From assembly GCA_964384335.1 (NCBI GenBank), contig CAYLKN010000020.1, positions 1-36,505 of the forward strand: DNA of 36,505 nucleotides. The letters are read 5' to 3'. A program made the position numbers and the translations under genes. The notes under the pieces were generated by a model. The model saw only the letters and a list, made by a program, of their open reading frames with translations. It had not been told where the DNA came from and ran no database searches. Position 1 is the stretch's first letter, and the number at the start of each line of letters is the position of its first letter. This document shows positions 25,740 through 34,400 of the stretch, piece after piece. This stretch comes from JAUICS01 sp964384335 (GTDB lineage: Bacteria > Pseudomonadota > Alphaproteobacteria > Micavibrionales > Micavibrionaceae).

Positions 25740-26363
25740 ATGAAAACATTTTTTAAGTCATCCGTACTGGCGCTCGTGGCCGTAATCGCGGGAACGGGGC
25801 TTGCATTCTCTGCACCTGCGATTGGGGAAAAGGCGCCCGAATTCAAAGGCAAGACAATGAATGGCGAAATTGTCAGTCTTTCTGACTTTCAGGGTAAAAA
25901 AGTTATCCTGGAATGGACAAATCATGAATGCCCGTTTGTGATTAAACATTATGATACCGGAAATATGCAGCAGTTGCAGGAAGAGGCAACTGAAGACGGT
26001 GCTGTCTGGCTATCCATTGTTTCTTCGGCCGAAGGTAAGCAGGGATATACAGACCCGGAGACTGCAAAACAGGTTGTTGAGGAGGTCGGGGCGAAAGCCA
26101 CAGACCGGATCCTGGACCCGGAAGGAGAAATCGGTAAAGCGTATCAGGCAAAAACAACACCGCACATGTTCATAATTGATGAAGAGGGCATGCTGGTCTA
26201 TCAGGGTGCCATAGACGATAATTCAAGCCCGCGTCCGGGAACCGTTGAAGGCGCAAAAAACTATGTCAGAGCTGCCCTGGACGATCTTGAGGCCGGACGG
26301 AATGTCCAGGTTGCATCCACAAAACCTTATGGATGTTCCGTGAAATACGACAACATGTTTTAA
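25740..26363 (+). CDS. Secreted redoxin (AhpC/TSA-like) protein
   Basis: A signal peptide (MKTFFKSSVLALVAVIAGTG, then LAFSAPA) precedes a thioredoxin/peroxiredoxin fold of 207 residues in total. The fold shows GEKAPEFKGKTMNGE and then VILEWTNHECPFVIKHY with C64 alone in place of a CxxC, so it resembles a peroxiredoxin more than a thioredoxin. TTPHMFIIDEEG supplies the cis-proline strand. A second conserved Cys (C199 in KPYGCSVKY) near the end may be the resolving partner. Two GGAG boxes (25727 and 25733) give a strong ribosome-binding region. It sits in one unit with the DsbD/ScsB-like gene, which could keep it reduced in the periplasm. A terminator follows. Confidence 0.9.
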   Translation: MKTFFKSSVLALVAVIAGTGLAFSAPAIGEKAPEFKGKTMNGEIVSLSDFQGKKVILEWTNHECPFVIKHYDTGNMQQLQEEATEDGAVWLSIVSSAEGKQGYTDPETAKQVVEEVGAKATDRILDPEGEIGKAYQAKTTPHMFIIDEEGMLVYQGAIDDNSSPRPGTVEGAKNYVRAALDDLEAGRNVQVASTKPYGCSVKYDNMF

Positions 26364-26392
26364 ACGAAGTTTATCCGTTTACCCAGTCCTGG

Positions 26393-26420
26393 AAAGCCGG
26401 TAATGATTACCGGCTTTTTT
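26393..26420 (+). terminator. Rho-independent terminator after the redoxin gene
   Basis: AAAGCCGGTAA pairs perfectly with TTACCGGCTTT around a TGA loop (11-bp stem, 26393-26403 and 26407-26417), followed by a T run. It ends the DsbD/redoxin transcript 30 bases after the stop codon. This is the clearest terminator in the window. Confidence 0.9.
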
Positions 26421-26462
26421 ATTCATCCTGTGCGGCCAAAAAAACTATGGAAAAAAACAGGG

Positions 26463-26487
26463 TTTTATACTATCCTACAGTATAAAA
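26463..26487. promoter_or_regulatory. 9-7-9 inverted repeat before the histidine kinase
   Basis: TTTTATACT and AGTATAAAA form a perfect 9-bp inverted repeat around ATCCTAC, ending 13 bases before the ATG at 26501. The 16-base centre-to-centre spacing fits a dimeric DNA-binding protein, and the site overlaps any likely promoter or ribosome-binding region. It could also fold as a weak hairpin in the mRNA. No regulator gene is adjacent. Confidence 0.4.
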
Positions 26488-26500
26488 AGATATTTTCTTA

Positions 26501-28432
26501 ATGGCACACTTATCAAAAATTAAAGGCAGTGAAATCCAGAACCGGGACATGCCGCCGGAGGAGCTTCTCTCTGAAAACTCAACAAGAGTGATAGTGGCGC
26601 AGAACGGAACAATCATTTATGCCACCAGAAAATTTGCGGCATTGTTCAGAAAAGATCCTGAAAACATTATCGGCCATAACGCCCTGGATTATTTCAGCAT
26701 TGAAAAAGATTTAAAAACCGGCAGTAACGACGACCTCATGAAAAGGTTGCCGGACGGTAATTACACTCTATCCTTTCCGGGATTTAACAATAAAAGGACT
26801 TTTCGTTTCGACTGGCTTTCCAACAAGGAGGGGAAAACTTTTCTGGTTGCTTCTGAAGACAGCATTGCAAAAATCAGTGAAAAGAAAACATCGTCAAGTG
26901 CCAGTGAAACAAAATTCAATACAAGCGATCTTGAAAGATTCTTAAATTTATCGCGTGATCTTATGGTGACGCTGAAGGCGGATGCGACGATCGATAAATG
27001 CAATTCCCGCATCAGAGAAATTTTAGGATATAAGGACAAAAATATATCCGGGAAATCGTTTTTAAGCATTATTTACCCGGATGACAGAGCCGATGTCTCA
27101 TACTGGCTTTCTACATTCAGGCGTGAAAAAGACCTGCTTAAATCTAAAAACACATTTAATTTTGAAGTCCGGACCGTCGGTGAAACCGGTGAATATCACT
27201 GGGTGGACTGGAAATTCAAGATATCGGGCAACACTATCTATTGCATGGGCCGGGACCTGACGGCTGAAAAAACCAATGAACAGGCACTTATGGACAGGGA
27301 GCAGCAGCTTTCTGAAGCGCAGGAGATCGGCCGCATGGGCCACTGGCGATGGGTTATCGGACAAAAACAAGTTGAATGGTCGGACCAGATTTACAGAATT
27401 TTCGGTGTTGATAAACATAATTTTACGCCAACACTTGAAACTGTGAATTCCCTTCTTAACCCTCGTGATGTTTCCCGGTTAAGCCAGTCTTTCCAGCGCG
27501 CCCTGATCGACAAAAACAATTATGAAATGGATTTCCGTCTGAAACATGCCGATGGCCAGATTCGCTATGTGCGCTGTGAAGGCCGCTGCGAAATTGACGA
27601 TGAAGGACAGGTTGTCGCCCTTTTTGGGATTATGCACGACATAACGGAACGCGTTTTGTATGAGAAACAGTTGCGCGAAGCCAAAGAGGCCGCGGAAAAG
27701 GCCTATGCCGCCAAATCACAGTTCCTGGCGAATATGAGTCATGAGTTAAGAACGCCTCTGAACGCCATTATCGGGTTTTCGGAAATGATGCAGCGGCAGC
27801 TGCTCGGCCCCCTGGGGTCCGACCGTTATCTTGATTATATTGCCGGTATTCGTGAAAGCGGCGAACACCTTCTGGATCTGATCAGTGATATTCTGGATAT
27901 GTCCAAAATCGAGGCTGGAAAATACAAGCTTGAGCTGGAAGAAATTAACATCGGCAAGATAATCCGGCTTGTAACCCATATGATGGAGGGAAGAGCAATC
28001 GAATCAAACATCAAGGTTAATCTGGAAGTGGAAGATAATATTATTATGAAAGCGGATCGCCGGGCCCTTATGCAGATTTTGCTCAACCTTGTATCGAACG
28101 CTGTTAAATTCACAAAGGCCGGCGGCTCGGTTGATATAAGAACAAAACCTTACAAAAATTATCTTGGTATCGAGGTTGTTGATACCGGGATCGGAATTTC
28201 CCCAAACAAACTTGCCCGGATTGTCAAACCTTTTGAACAGGTTTCTTCCCATTACACCAGGGAGCATCAGGGGTCCGGGCTTGGCCTTGCCATTACAAAG
28301 GAACTGGTCGAACTGCATTGCGGAACATTACAGATCGACTCGGCGGTCGGTGAAGGCACAAGCGTGGTCGTAAAGCTGCCCTACGCCCTTACCAGCGAAG
28401 GTATAGAAGACTGCAAAAGAAAAAAGGTTTGA
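26501..28432 (+). CDS. Soluble PAS-domain sensor histidine kinase
   Basis: The 643-residue protein has no membrane segment or signal peptide, so it senses a cytoplasmic cue. The order is a short degenerate PAS (about 30-115, starting RVIVAQNGTIIYATRKF) and a full PAS (about 148-255, LSRDLMVTLKADATID). A third PAS_3-type domain follows (about 280-388: MGHWRWVIGQKQVEWSDQIY). The HisKA helix has SQFLANMSHELRTPLNAI with phospho-acceptor H414. The ATPase domain carries N533 (LLNLVSNAVKF), DTGIGIS and GSGLGLAI. No response regulator lies next to it, so the phosphorelay partner is elsewhere. A dyad precedes the gene. It is convergent with the SDR gene. Confidence 0.93.
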   Translation: MAHLSKIKGSEIQNRDMPPEELLSENSTRVIVAQNGTIIYATRKFAALFRKDPENIIGHNALDYFSIEKDLKTGSNDDLMKRLPDGNYTLSFPGFNNKRTFRFDWLSNKEGKTFLVASEDSIAKISEKKTSSSASETKFNTSDLERFLNLSRDLMVTLKADATIDKCNSRIREILGYKDKNISGKSFLSIIYPDDRADVSYWLSTFRREKDLLKSKNTFNFEVRTVGETGEYHWVDWKFKISGNTIYCMGRDLTAEKTNEQALMDREQQLSEAQEIGRMGHWRWVIGQKQVEWSDQIYRIFGVDKHNFTPTLETVNSLLNPRDVSRLSQSFQRALIDKNNYEMDFRLKHADGQIRYVRCEGRCEIDDEGQVVALFGIMHDITERVLYEKQLREAKEAAEKAYAAKSQFLANMSHELRTPLNAIIGFSEMMQRQLLGPLGSDRYLDYIAGIRESGEHLLDLISDILDMSKIEAGKYKLELEEINIGKIIRLVTHMMEGRAIESNIKVNLEVEDNIIMKADRRALMQILLNLVSNAVKFTKAGGSVDIRTKPYKNYLGIEVVDTGIGISPNKLARIVKPFEQVSSHYTREHQGSGLGLAITKELVELHCGTLQIDSAVGEGTSVVVKLPYALTSEGIEDCKRKKV

Positions 28433-28491
28433 GAGAAAATATTTGCGGGATTGAGGAGTTAATGCCGCGCTTTATGGTGTGTAATCCGTTT

Positions 28492-29403
28492 TCATTTCCC
28501 GTTTACGGTCATGATATACTGCTCCTCCGCAAGGCATGCGGGCAGACCTGTAAGATAATCCGGATAAATTAAATCTATTCCGAGTTCGTCCTTAATTTTT
28601 TGATTGCTTACCCGTTTGCTTTCCTTGTAAAAACTGCGGGCCATTGGGGCCATATCCGCCTCTTCAAACGGAACGAGCGGTGGCGGTTCAATATCGAGCA
28701 ATTCACAGGCAAAGCTTATGACTTCATGGCTGGGTGCGGCCAGATCGTCGCAGACGTTGTAAACGGATCCGGGAGACGGTTTTTTCATTGATGCAACAAG
28801 AACCTGGATAATATCGTCAACATGAATGCGGCTGAATGCATGTCCCGGTTTGTTGATACGCCTTGCCGTTCCCGCCCGAACGGAATCGAGTGCACTGCGT
28901 TCAGGGCCGTAAATCCCGGCAAGCCTGAAAATATGAACCGGCAGATTGTGTTTCTCATATAACCGCATCCACTGTGACTCGGCCTTTGCCCGCCTGGACC
29001 CGCGTTTGGAAGTCGGATTGACTTTTGATGTCTCGTCTACCCACGCACCGTCTCTATCACCGTAAACAGAGGTTGTTGAAAGATAACCGATCCATTCAGC
29101 CTCTGGACTGATATCAAGTATGTCGGCGGCATGGGCAATAAACGCCGGATCCCCTTCATCGCGGGGGGGTGTTGAAATCAGAATATGGGTTGCATCTTTG
29201 AGAATATAAAGGGGATCGGGAAGCGGTTTTTCAATATCAAATATAAAGGCCTTGATACCTTTTTTTCGCATTTTTCGCAGTTTTTCCGGATCTCGGGTTG
29301 TTCCCGCGACGGCATATTCTCCCTCATTCAGGAGGTAACTGGCCAAATGCGCGCAACTGTAACCGTAACCAAAGCAAAAAAGCTTTTTGTCCTTCTCAAC
29401 CAT
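28492..29403 (-). CDS. SDR-family NAD(P)-binding epimerase/reductase-like protein
   Basis: This 303-residue protein has an extended-SDR Rossmann fold. FCFGYGYSCAHLASYLL carries the GxGxxxxxLA nucleotide-binding loop. ILISTPPRDEGD is the second strand region. YLSTTSVYGDRDGAWVDE gives the SVYG signature of UDP-sugar-epimerase-like proteins. The catalytic YxxxK motif is not intact: the expected position reads RRAKAESQWMRLY. It resembles YeeZ-type proteins of unknown substrate. It lies 49 bases downstream of the glutathione transferase gene and is probably in the same transcript. Confidence 0.8.
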   Translation of the reverse strand: MVEKDKKLFCFGYGYSCAHLASYLLNEGEYAVAGTTRDPEKLRKMRKKGIKAFIFDIEKPLPDPLYILKDATHILISTPPRDEGDPAFIAHAADILDISPEAEWIGYLSTTSVYGDRDGAWVDETSKVNPTSKRGSRRAKAESQWMRLYEKHNLPVHIFRLAGIYGPERSALDSVRAGTARRINKPGHAFSRIHVDDIIQVLVASMKKPSPGSVYNVCDDLAAPSHEVISFACELLDIEPPPLVPFEEADMAPMARSFYKESKRVSNQKIKDELGIDLIYPDYLTGLPACLAEEQYIMTVNGK

Positions 29404-29452
29404 CCCTGTCCGCCGTTTCTTGTTTTATTCTTAATGCTTAAAGCAAAAAATC

Positions 29453-30121
29453 CTAAAAATCAACATTTTCATAATGTTTTGATGGAGAAAATCCCGGTAT
29501 TCTGTCACCCAGAACCGGCTGAAAGCTCGGCCTTGATTTGACTCTTGCATACCAGGTCCGCGCGGCCTGATGCTCGTCCCATGGCACATCGCCGATATAA
29601 TCGATGGCCGATATATGGGAGGCGGCGGCGATATCGGCAAGCGAGAAATCATCGCCCGCCAGCCAGTTCCGTTTCTCAGTCAGAAATCCGATATAATCAA
29701 GATGGTAATGAATATTGGCATGCCCTGCCCTGATCGACGGGCCGTGCGGTTCCCCAAGCCGCAGGAAGCGTTTCATCAGTTTTTCGCCGATAAGGTTGTC
29801 TGTCACTTCCCGGTTGAATTTGACATCAAACCAGCTTGTAAGGCGCCGCGTTTCCGATTTCTGTACGGGATCCTTCCCCAAGAGATTGACATCCGGATAA
29901 ACCTCGTCAAGGAACTCACATATGACCTGACTGTTGGCCAGTGTGGTTCCGTCGGGTTCAACCAGAACGGGGACGTCACCCGCCGGGTTAAGGGCAAGAA
30001 ATTCCGTTCGCCGCTCCCAGATTTTCTCGATCTTCAGATCGAAATCGAGTTTTTTTTCAGACAGAACGATGCGCACTTTCCGTGAAAACGGATGCAGCCA
30101 TAAATGGAACAAGGTGCGCAT
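29453..30121 (-). CDS. Glutathione S-transferase family protein
   Basis: This 222-residue cytosolic protein has the glutathione transferase two-domain fold. It starts MRTLFHLWLHPFSRKVRIVL. The P-S-R-K-V sequence is the usual helix-1 start, with a Ser as the likely thiol-stabilising residue. ALNPAGDVPVLVEPDGTTLANSQVICEFLDEVYP contains the cis-Pro and the glutathione-gripping N-S motif. The C-terminal all-helical domain has NWLAGDDFSLADIAAASHI, the conserved N-capping box. The substrate is unknown. Region 30122-30285, upstream, is A+T rich, with a possible weak hairpin serving the operon to its right but no strong signal. Confidence 0.9.
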   Translation of the reverse strand: MRTLFHLWLHPFSRKVRIVLSEKKLDFDLKIEKIWERRTEFLALNPAGDVPVLVEPDGTTLANSQVICEFLDEVYPDVNLLGKDPVQKSETRRLTSWFDVKFNREVTDNLIGEKLMKRFLRLGEPHGPSIRAGHANIHYHLDYIGFLTEKRNWLAGDDFSLADIAAASHISAIDYIGDVPWDEHQAARTWYARVKSRPSFQPVLGDRIPGFSPSKHYENVDF

Positions 30122-30285
30122 ATTTTCCCTGCCTCCTGTTAAGAACGTGAAATTAAATACATTTAAACACTATGCTTAAAATATCATGTTTTTACAATAA
30201 TGACTGCACATAATCTGGAAAATATTTTTAATAAAAGGCATTTTTATTTTTCAAACATGCCCCTTACGGCGTTTTTCATGATCCG

Positions 30286-30798
30286 TCATTCAATAATTCC
30301 TTCAAGATATTTGAGAATACTGCCGGCACAGTCCTCGATAGATAGTTCAGACGTATCAAACTGCAAATCAGGGCTATCCCAGTCATCATATTCACGCTCT
30401 ATTATTTTTTCCCATGGTACTTTCGGGGTGGTGTCATGAGTGTCTTTATTTCTGGCTTCGATCCTGTGTTTATGTTCAGTCTTGTCAGAACAAATTATTT
30501 CAATTTCCAGAAATTGCTTACCCGCTTCAACAGCAACATTGCGCCAGCCAACTCTGGAAATTTCTACTGGATTTACGCTGTCTGCAATGACAGTGTGTCC
30601 AAGCGCAAGGTTATCTCTCGCCACATCATATGCGGCCAGATATCCTGCATCTTCGGCCTGCTCTACTGCCAGAGCAGAGTTGTTAATTGCGTTTTCAATG
30701 CTATCAATTCGTAGATATACAGCCTTTAACTTGTCCGCCAGATGACGAGAAATGCTCGATTTACCTGAACCTGGCAGCCCACCAAAGATTATGAGCAT
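30286..30798 (-). CDS. Small P-loop kinase (AAA/chloramphenicol-phosphotransferase-like)
   Basis: This 170-residue protein is a single P-loop kinase domain: MLIIFGGLPGSGKSSISRHL has the Walker A motif at 7-14. The conserved AVYLRIDSIE strand, a lid-type helix rich in Arg and Glu (HKHRIEARNKD) and VPWEKIIEREYD follow. Such proteins phosphorylate small molecules (antibiotics, shikimate, gluconate or polynucleotides); the substrate is not evident. GGAGGG lies a few bases upstream of the ATG. It is the last gene of the right-hand operon, 34 bases after the hydrolase. It resembles the kinase half of the fusion at 33328-34400, so the operon carries two such domains. Confidence 0.85.
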   Translation of the reverse strand: MLIIFGGLPGSGKSSISRHLADKLKAVYLRIDSIENAINNSALAVEQAEDAGYLAAYDVARDNLALGHTVIADSVNPVEISRVGWRNVAVEAGKQFLEIEIICSDKTEHKHRIEARNKDTHDTTPKVPWEKIIEREYDDWDSPDLQFDTSELSIEDCAGSILKYLEGIIE

Positions 30799-30832
30799 TC
30801 ATCCCTCCGTTTTTGTCCCATCACACAGTCCT

Positions 30833-31579
30833 TTAATATCTTTCAAACCATTCATGTGTTTCGTTTATCATCAGTTCGAGAGAACTTCCTTTTGTAAAAT
30901 TATGATCTGAGTCCGGGATAACAACTCGACAATTATCTGCATGACCGGCACTGTGCCAAGACTTCTTATCTATTTTGAAAACTTCAAACTCCTCGCCTTC
31001 TGAGGCGTTAATAACTTTTATGGGGCATTTAAGGCCTCTTGAAAGTTCAAGACATTCCTCTGTTTTGTATCGATTTCTGCCTTCTTGTGCCATTTCCAAA
31101 CCAGCCACAACTTCATTTCCACCAAAATTCAGGACACAAAACTCTGGGTGATTTTCGCATTCCATCAATTCCCAGAGTGCTGGAAGATTGAAAGAAGGGT
31201 CCCACAAACAAATTGCCGCAATGTTTTGCGGCTGGGCAACCATGATTGTTGGGCCACCGTAACTATGACCAGATAGGAAGATTTTTTCATATTGATTGCA
31301 CTTAGCCTCTAAAACAGAGAGCAAATAATGTGCGTGGGTCTGTAATGTGCAATCACGCAGTTTATGCTGCTGGCTTTGCAGATTAAAGCGAACGACATCA
31401 TACCCGTTTTTTACAAAAAACTTTTTTGCTTCTTCATGCAGATGTTCGTTCATAGTGCCGCAATAGCCATGCACAATGGCAAAGCATTTGTCAGAAGGAT
31501 TCTCTCCAGAGAAATCTGTTCTTCCCTCTATTATATATTCTTTGGCTGATGTAATAATCCATTCTTCGTAGTTTTTCAT
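30833..31579 (-). CDS. Alpha/beta hydrolase
   Basis: This 248-residue protein has the alpha/beta hydrolase fold. CFAIVHGYCGTMNEHL is the oxyanion-hole strand. FLSGHSYGGPTIMV is the nucleophile elbow with S106, and PDSDHNF supplies the catalytic His near 226. An acid residue presumably lies near INASEGEEFEVF. No signal peptide is visible, so it acts in the cytoplasm. Its start overlaps the stop of the ABC gene by four bases (ATGA), indicating translational coupling. Esterase, lactonase or amide-hydrolase roles are all possible. In this operon it may hydrolyse the same compound that the transporters export. Confidence 0.85.
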   Translation of the reverse strand: MKNYEEWIITSAKEYIIEGRTDFSGENPSDKCFAIVHGYCGTMNEHLHEEAKKFFVKNGYDVVRFNLQSQQHKLRDCTLQTHAHYLLSVLEAKCNQYEKIFLSGHSYGGPTIMVAQPQNIAAICLWDPSFNLPALWELMECENHPEFCVLNFGGNEVVAGLEMAQEGRNRYKTEECLELSRGLKCPIKVINASEGEEFEVFKIDKKSWHSAGHADNCRVVIPDSDHNFTKGSSLELMINETHEWFERY

Positions 31580-33327
31580 TTTAAGTTCTCCGTTTTTGAA
31601 CTTTCCTGATATTTGTCCCAGAGCGTTTGGAATAGACCAGACTGATTTTTCAGGTCTTCAAACGAGCCGGTTTGTACGATACGCCCCTGATCCATGACGA
31701 TAACCCGATCGAATTTTCCGAGCAAATGCAGCCGGTGAATGGAAGAAATCACCGCACGATCTCTGAAATGTTCAAAGATGTTCTCGTAAATCACCAGCTC
31801 GTTATGCGCATCCACTGACGATGTCGGCTCGTCCATCAGAATAATGGAACTGTTTTTTGCGGCCAGAATGCCTCGTGCCAATGCCAGCCTTTGTCGCTCA
31901 CCACCCGAAAGCGTAACACCTTTTTCCCGTACATCCGTATCAAACCCTTGTGGCAAGCGCTCCAAAACACGGTCAAAGCACGCAAGTCTTGTCGCTTCAA
32001 TCAATTCCTCTTCATCATGCTCTATACCGACAGTAATATTAAAACGGATGGTGTTTTCAAAAACCTCTGGCTCCTGCGGAATAAGAGTGGTCGTCCCAAA
32101 AATTGGCGACAGCGTTTCAAATTCTTTCCCATCAAGCGTGAAACGGACGCGATCAGGGTCATAAAGCCCGCGCAGTATCGCCATCAATGAGGATTTACCA
32201 GAGCCACTTTCACCAACTAACGCGATTTTATCACCTTTTTTAAAGTCAAAGCAGATATCACACAACGTTTGTTTGCCGGGTTCGTATTCAAAATTTAAAT
32301 TGTCTATTTTGATATTTTGCCACGCACTGGTATTGGTCAGGGCTGCGTGAGAATGAGCAGGCAATTCAATATCTTTAACCGCCTCCATGTGTGTAGACCA
32401 CTGTAAGATGCTCTGATACTCACGCGCAATATTAGCGAAGCTCTGATTCAACATTTTTGCATATTGGAACACAGCGGCCACATTACCGATCAACACATTC
32501 TGACTTTTCGAAAGTTGAAGCCAGATATAATAGAAAACAACTGCGATTTCCTGTATCACCATGCAGCATGATACGGTGAACCATTTCCAGGCGTTCACCC
32601 ATGTTTCGGCATGCATGGTTGGCTTGTAACCTTTATCGATTTGCGTATCCAGTTCATCCTGTGTTTTATGGGCAAGGCGCAGTGTAATAATCGTTTTTAT
32701 ATTACTGATGTAATCAAACAGGGTGGCCGACACTTTATGCTCGACCTCATTCATATTTCGATAAAGCACAACCAAATGTTTGTCGAATCTGCCGATAAAC
32801 AACACAGTCAAAGCGGCAATCACAAAAGAAAGCAGAGCAACTTGCCACGACAGATAGGTCAATATTGCTAATGAAAATACAATTGTAAAAAACAGCTCGA
32901 TATAAACAAACTGCATAATTGTGAAATCAAACAGCGCACGTCCCGCTAAATTAATCCGGTTAATCGTGTCACCTGAATGATGATCTGTGTGCCATTTCAA
33001 AGAAAGTTGTGTTGTTCTTCTATAATATTCATTTAAGAAGGCCTGTTTTGTACGATAGCCAACATCAAATTCAAAATAGCGACCAAACCTGTGAAAAATA
33101 TTAAAAGCTAAAAACGCTCCGAGCCACAAAACGAGCAAAAAAACAATTCTCTCGATAATCTGACTGGGTTCAGTGTTTTGAAGGGTGTTTAGCACTTCCG
33201 CAAAAATTAATGGAATTGACACTAACGCCGCAGTAGAGATGATGTGAAGCACCATGAAAAGAAGCACTTTCCATCGATGGTTTTTTGCATGCCGCCACAT
33301 CTCTTTGAATAATTTAATATAAGCCAT
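31576..33327 (-). CDS. ABC exporter half-transporter (second of the pair)
   Basis: This 583-residue type IV exporter fuses a six-helix transmembrane domain (about 1-310) to one nucleotide-binding domain. The Walker A loop is VGESGSGKSSL (around 372-380). The signature is VTLSGGERQRLALARG, Walker B is IILMDEPTSSVD, and the H-loop is in SSIHRLHLL. All catalytic residues, including the Walker B Glu, look present. The ATG follows the GNAT-kinase stop directly (no spacing), with a GAGGAAA site inside the end of that gene. With the other half-transporter at 34397-36259 it may form a heterodimer. Substrate unknown. Base composition is A+T richer than the central window. Confidence 0.92.
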   Translation of the reverse strand: MAYIKLFKEMWRHAKNHRWKVLLFMVLHIISTAALVSIPLIFAEVLNTLQNTEPSQIIERIVFLLVLWLGAFLAFNIFHRFGRYFEFDVGYRTKQAFLNEYYRRTTQLSLKWHTDHHSGDTINRINLAGRALFDFTIMQFVYIELFFTIVFSLAILTYLSWQVALLSFVIAALTVLFIGRFDKHLVVLYRNMNEVEHKVSATLFDYISNIKTIITLRLAHKTQDELDTQIDKGYKPTMHAETWVNAWKWFTVSCCMVIQEIAVVFYYIWLQLSKSQNVLIGNVAAVFQYAKMLNQSFANIAREYQSILQWSTHMEAVKDIELPAHSHAALTNTSAWQNIKIDNLNFEYEPGKQTLCDICFDFKKGDKIALVGESGSGKSSLMAILRGLYDPDRVRFTLDGKEFETLSPIFGTTTLIPQEPEVFENTIRFNITVGIEHDEEELIEATRLACFDRVLERLPQGFDTDVREKGVTLSGGERQRLALARGILAAKNSSIILMDEPTSSVDAHNELVIYENIFEHFRDRAVISSIHRLHLLGKFDRVIVMDQGRIVQTGSFEDLKNQSGLFQTLWDKYQESSKTENLK

Positions 33328-34400
33328 TTATAATTTCCTCTCATTCACAAAACATCCGTCATATAATTTGAATTCGTCTTTATCAGGCTTTTGCATTTGC
33401 GCTTGCCATTTTTGAACCATTTCACGTGTTATAGGCGGGTTTTCTTGTCCTCGTAATTGAATGCGTCTAAACAATTCTTCTGTATCGAGCGTTAGATAGT
33501 GCAATTCAACTTTGGCTCCCAATTTCACAGCTCCTTCTCTCAACTGATCTCTTTCACTGCGCCCCCATGTCCCCCATTCAATTATTGCACAGCCACCGAC
33601 AGATAATATTTTTTGTGCAATATCCCATTGAAGGCGTTCAATTTTATCTCGCTTTTGTTCATCATAGAGGTTGATTGACAAGTTATTCATCCACTCGTCA
33701 GGACAAAATCTGACAGCATTAAAAGCTTGTTCTAATCTCCGTGCTAGCGTTGTTTTTCCTGATCCAGGCAATCCGCAAATAACTATCAATTTGCCACGCG
33801 ATAACCTTCTCCAATGATAAAGAACATATGGCTCTTTTTCTTCGTTATCTTGTCCANNNNNNNNNNNNNNNNNNNNNNNNNNNNNNNNNNNNNNNNNNNN
33901 NNNNNNNNNNNNNNNNNNNNNNNNNNNNNNNNNNNNNNNNNNNNNNNNNNNNNNNNTAACCTTCTCCAATGATAAAGAACATATGGCTCTTTTTCTTCGT
34001 TATCTTGTCCATCCGTTTCACGGATAGGCTTGAAGTCTTTTGCTTCATAAAACGCCTTGGCAGCTTCATTTCGTTTAAATGTCCAAAGGGATAGTTGATC
34101 GGCTTTTTCACGTGCTTTTTCCAAAAGTTGTGAACCAATCCCTTTTCCTTGTGCTTCCGGCAATAGATAAAGATGTTCAATCCACTCTGCCGTAAAAGCG
34201 CAAAAGCCGGTCAGCTTATTGTCTACAACTGCAACCCATACCTCACATTCAGGCATGACTTTGCCTTGAATGAAGGCAAAGTCCTCATCCGGTGTATGGA
34301 GGTCTGGCAGATATGGCATGGCAGATTGCCGTGATGTTCTTAAAATCACGGCAATCGCCTTTGCATCTTCAGGAGTAGCTTTTCTGATTATATGTCTCAT
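33328..34400 (-). CDS. GNAT acetyltransferase fused to P-loop kinase (interrupted by gap)
   Basis: As given, the gene is broken by 100 Ns. Removing the Ns and one copy of the flanking 55-base duplicate (155 bases) leaves one frame of 305 codons. Residues 1-147 are a GNAT domain: MRHIIRKATPEDAKAIAVIL, then IEHLYLLPEAQGKGIGSQLL with the acetyl-CoA loop QGKGIG at 84-89 and NEAAKAFYEAKDFKP. After YHWRRLSRG comes a kinase domain (151-305) with VICGLPGSGKTTLARRL, Walker A at 158-165. It may acetylate and phosphorylate small molecules. The ATG at 34400 overlaps the stop of the upstream ABC gene (ATGA) and has an AGGAGAAG site. A start at 34439 is less likely. If the gap is real, these would be two genes. 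Confidence 0.75.
33802..33856. repeat. 55-base duplicate, left copy
   Basis: This copy is identical over all 55 bases to 33957-34011 and abuts the Ns directly. Length and position suggest an assembly artefact: contigs that end in the same k-mer of size 55 share exactly that overlap. Confidence 0.9.
33857..33956. other. 100-N assembly gap
   Basis: Exactly 100 Ns, a conventional scaffolding filler and not a measured distance. It lies between two identical 55-base stretches, so the two contigs probably overlap and no sequence is missing. Confidence 0.95.
33957..34011. repeat. 55-base duplicate, right copy
   Basis: This is the second copy of the 55-base stretch, starting immediately after the Ns. 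On the minus strand it encodes the GNAT C-terminus (DNEEKEPYVLYHWRR). The same residues appear again on the kinase side, in the matching frame. Confidence 0.9.

Noticed and set aside
30200..30285. Possible minus-strand terminator (GGCAT...ATGCC followed by T's) after the operon
   Set aside because: The stem is short, contains wobble pairs and has a 15-base A+T loop, so it is not distinguishable from chance.
33786..33969. Readings through the Ns that give two separate overlapping genes
   Set aside because: They depend on the arbitrary 100-N spacing and repeat the same 18 residues on both sides of the gap.
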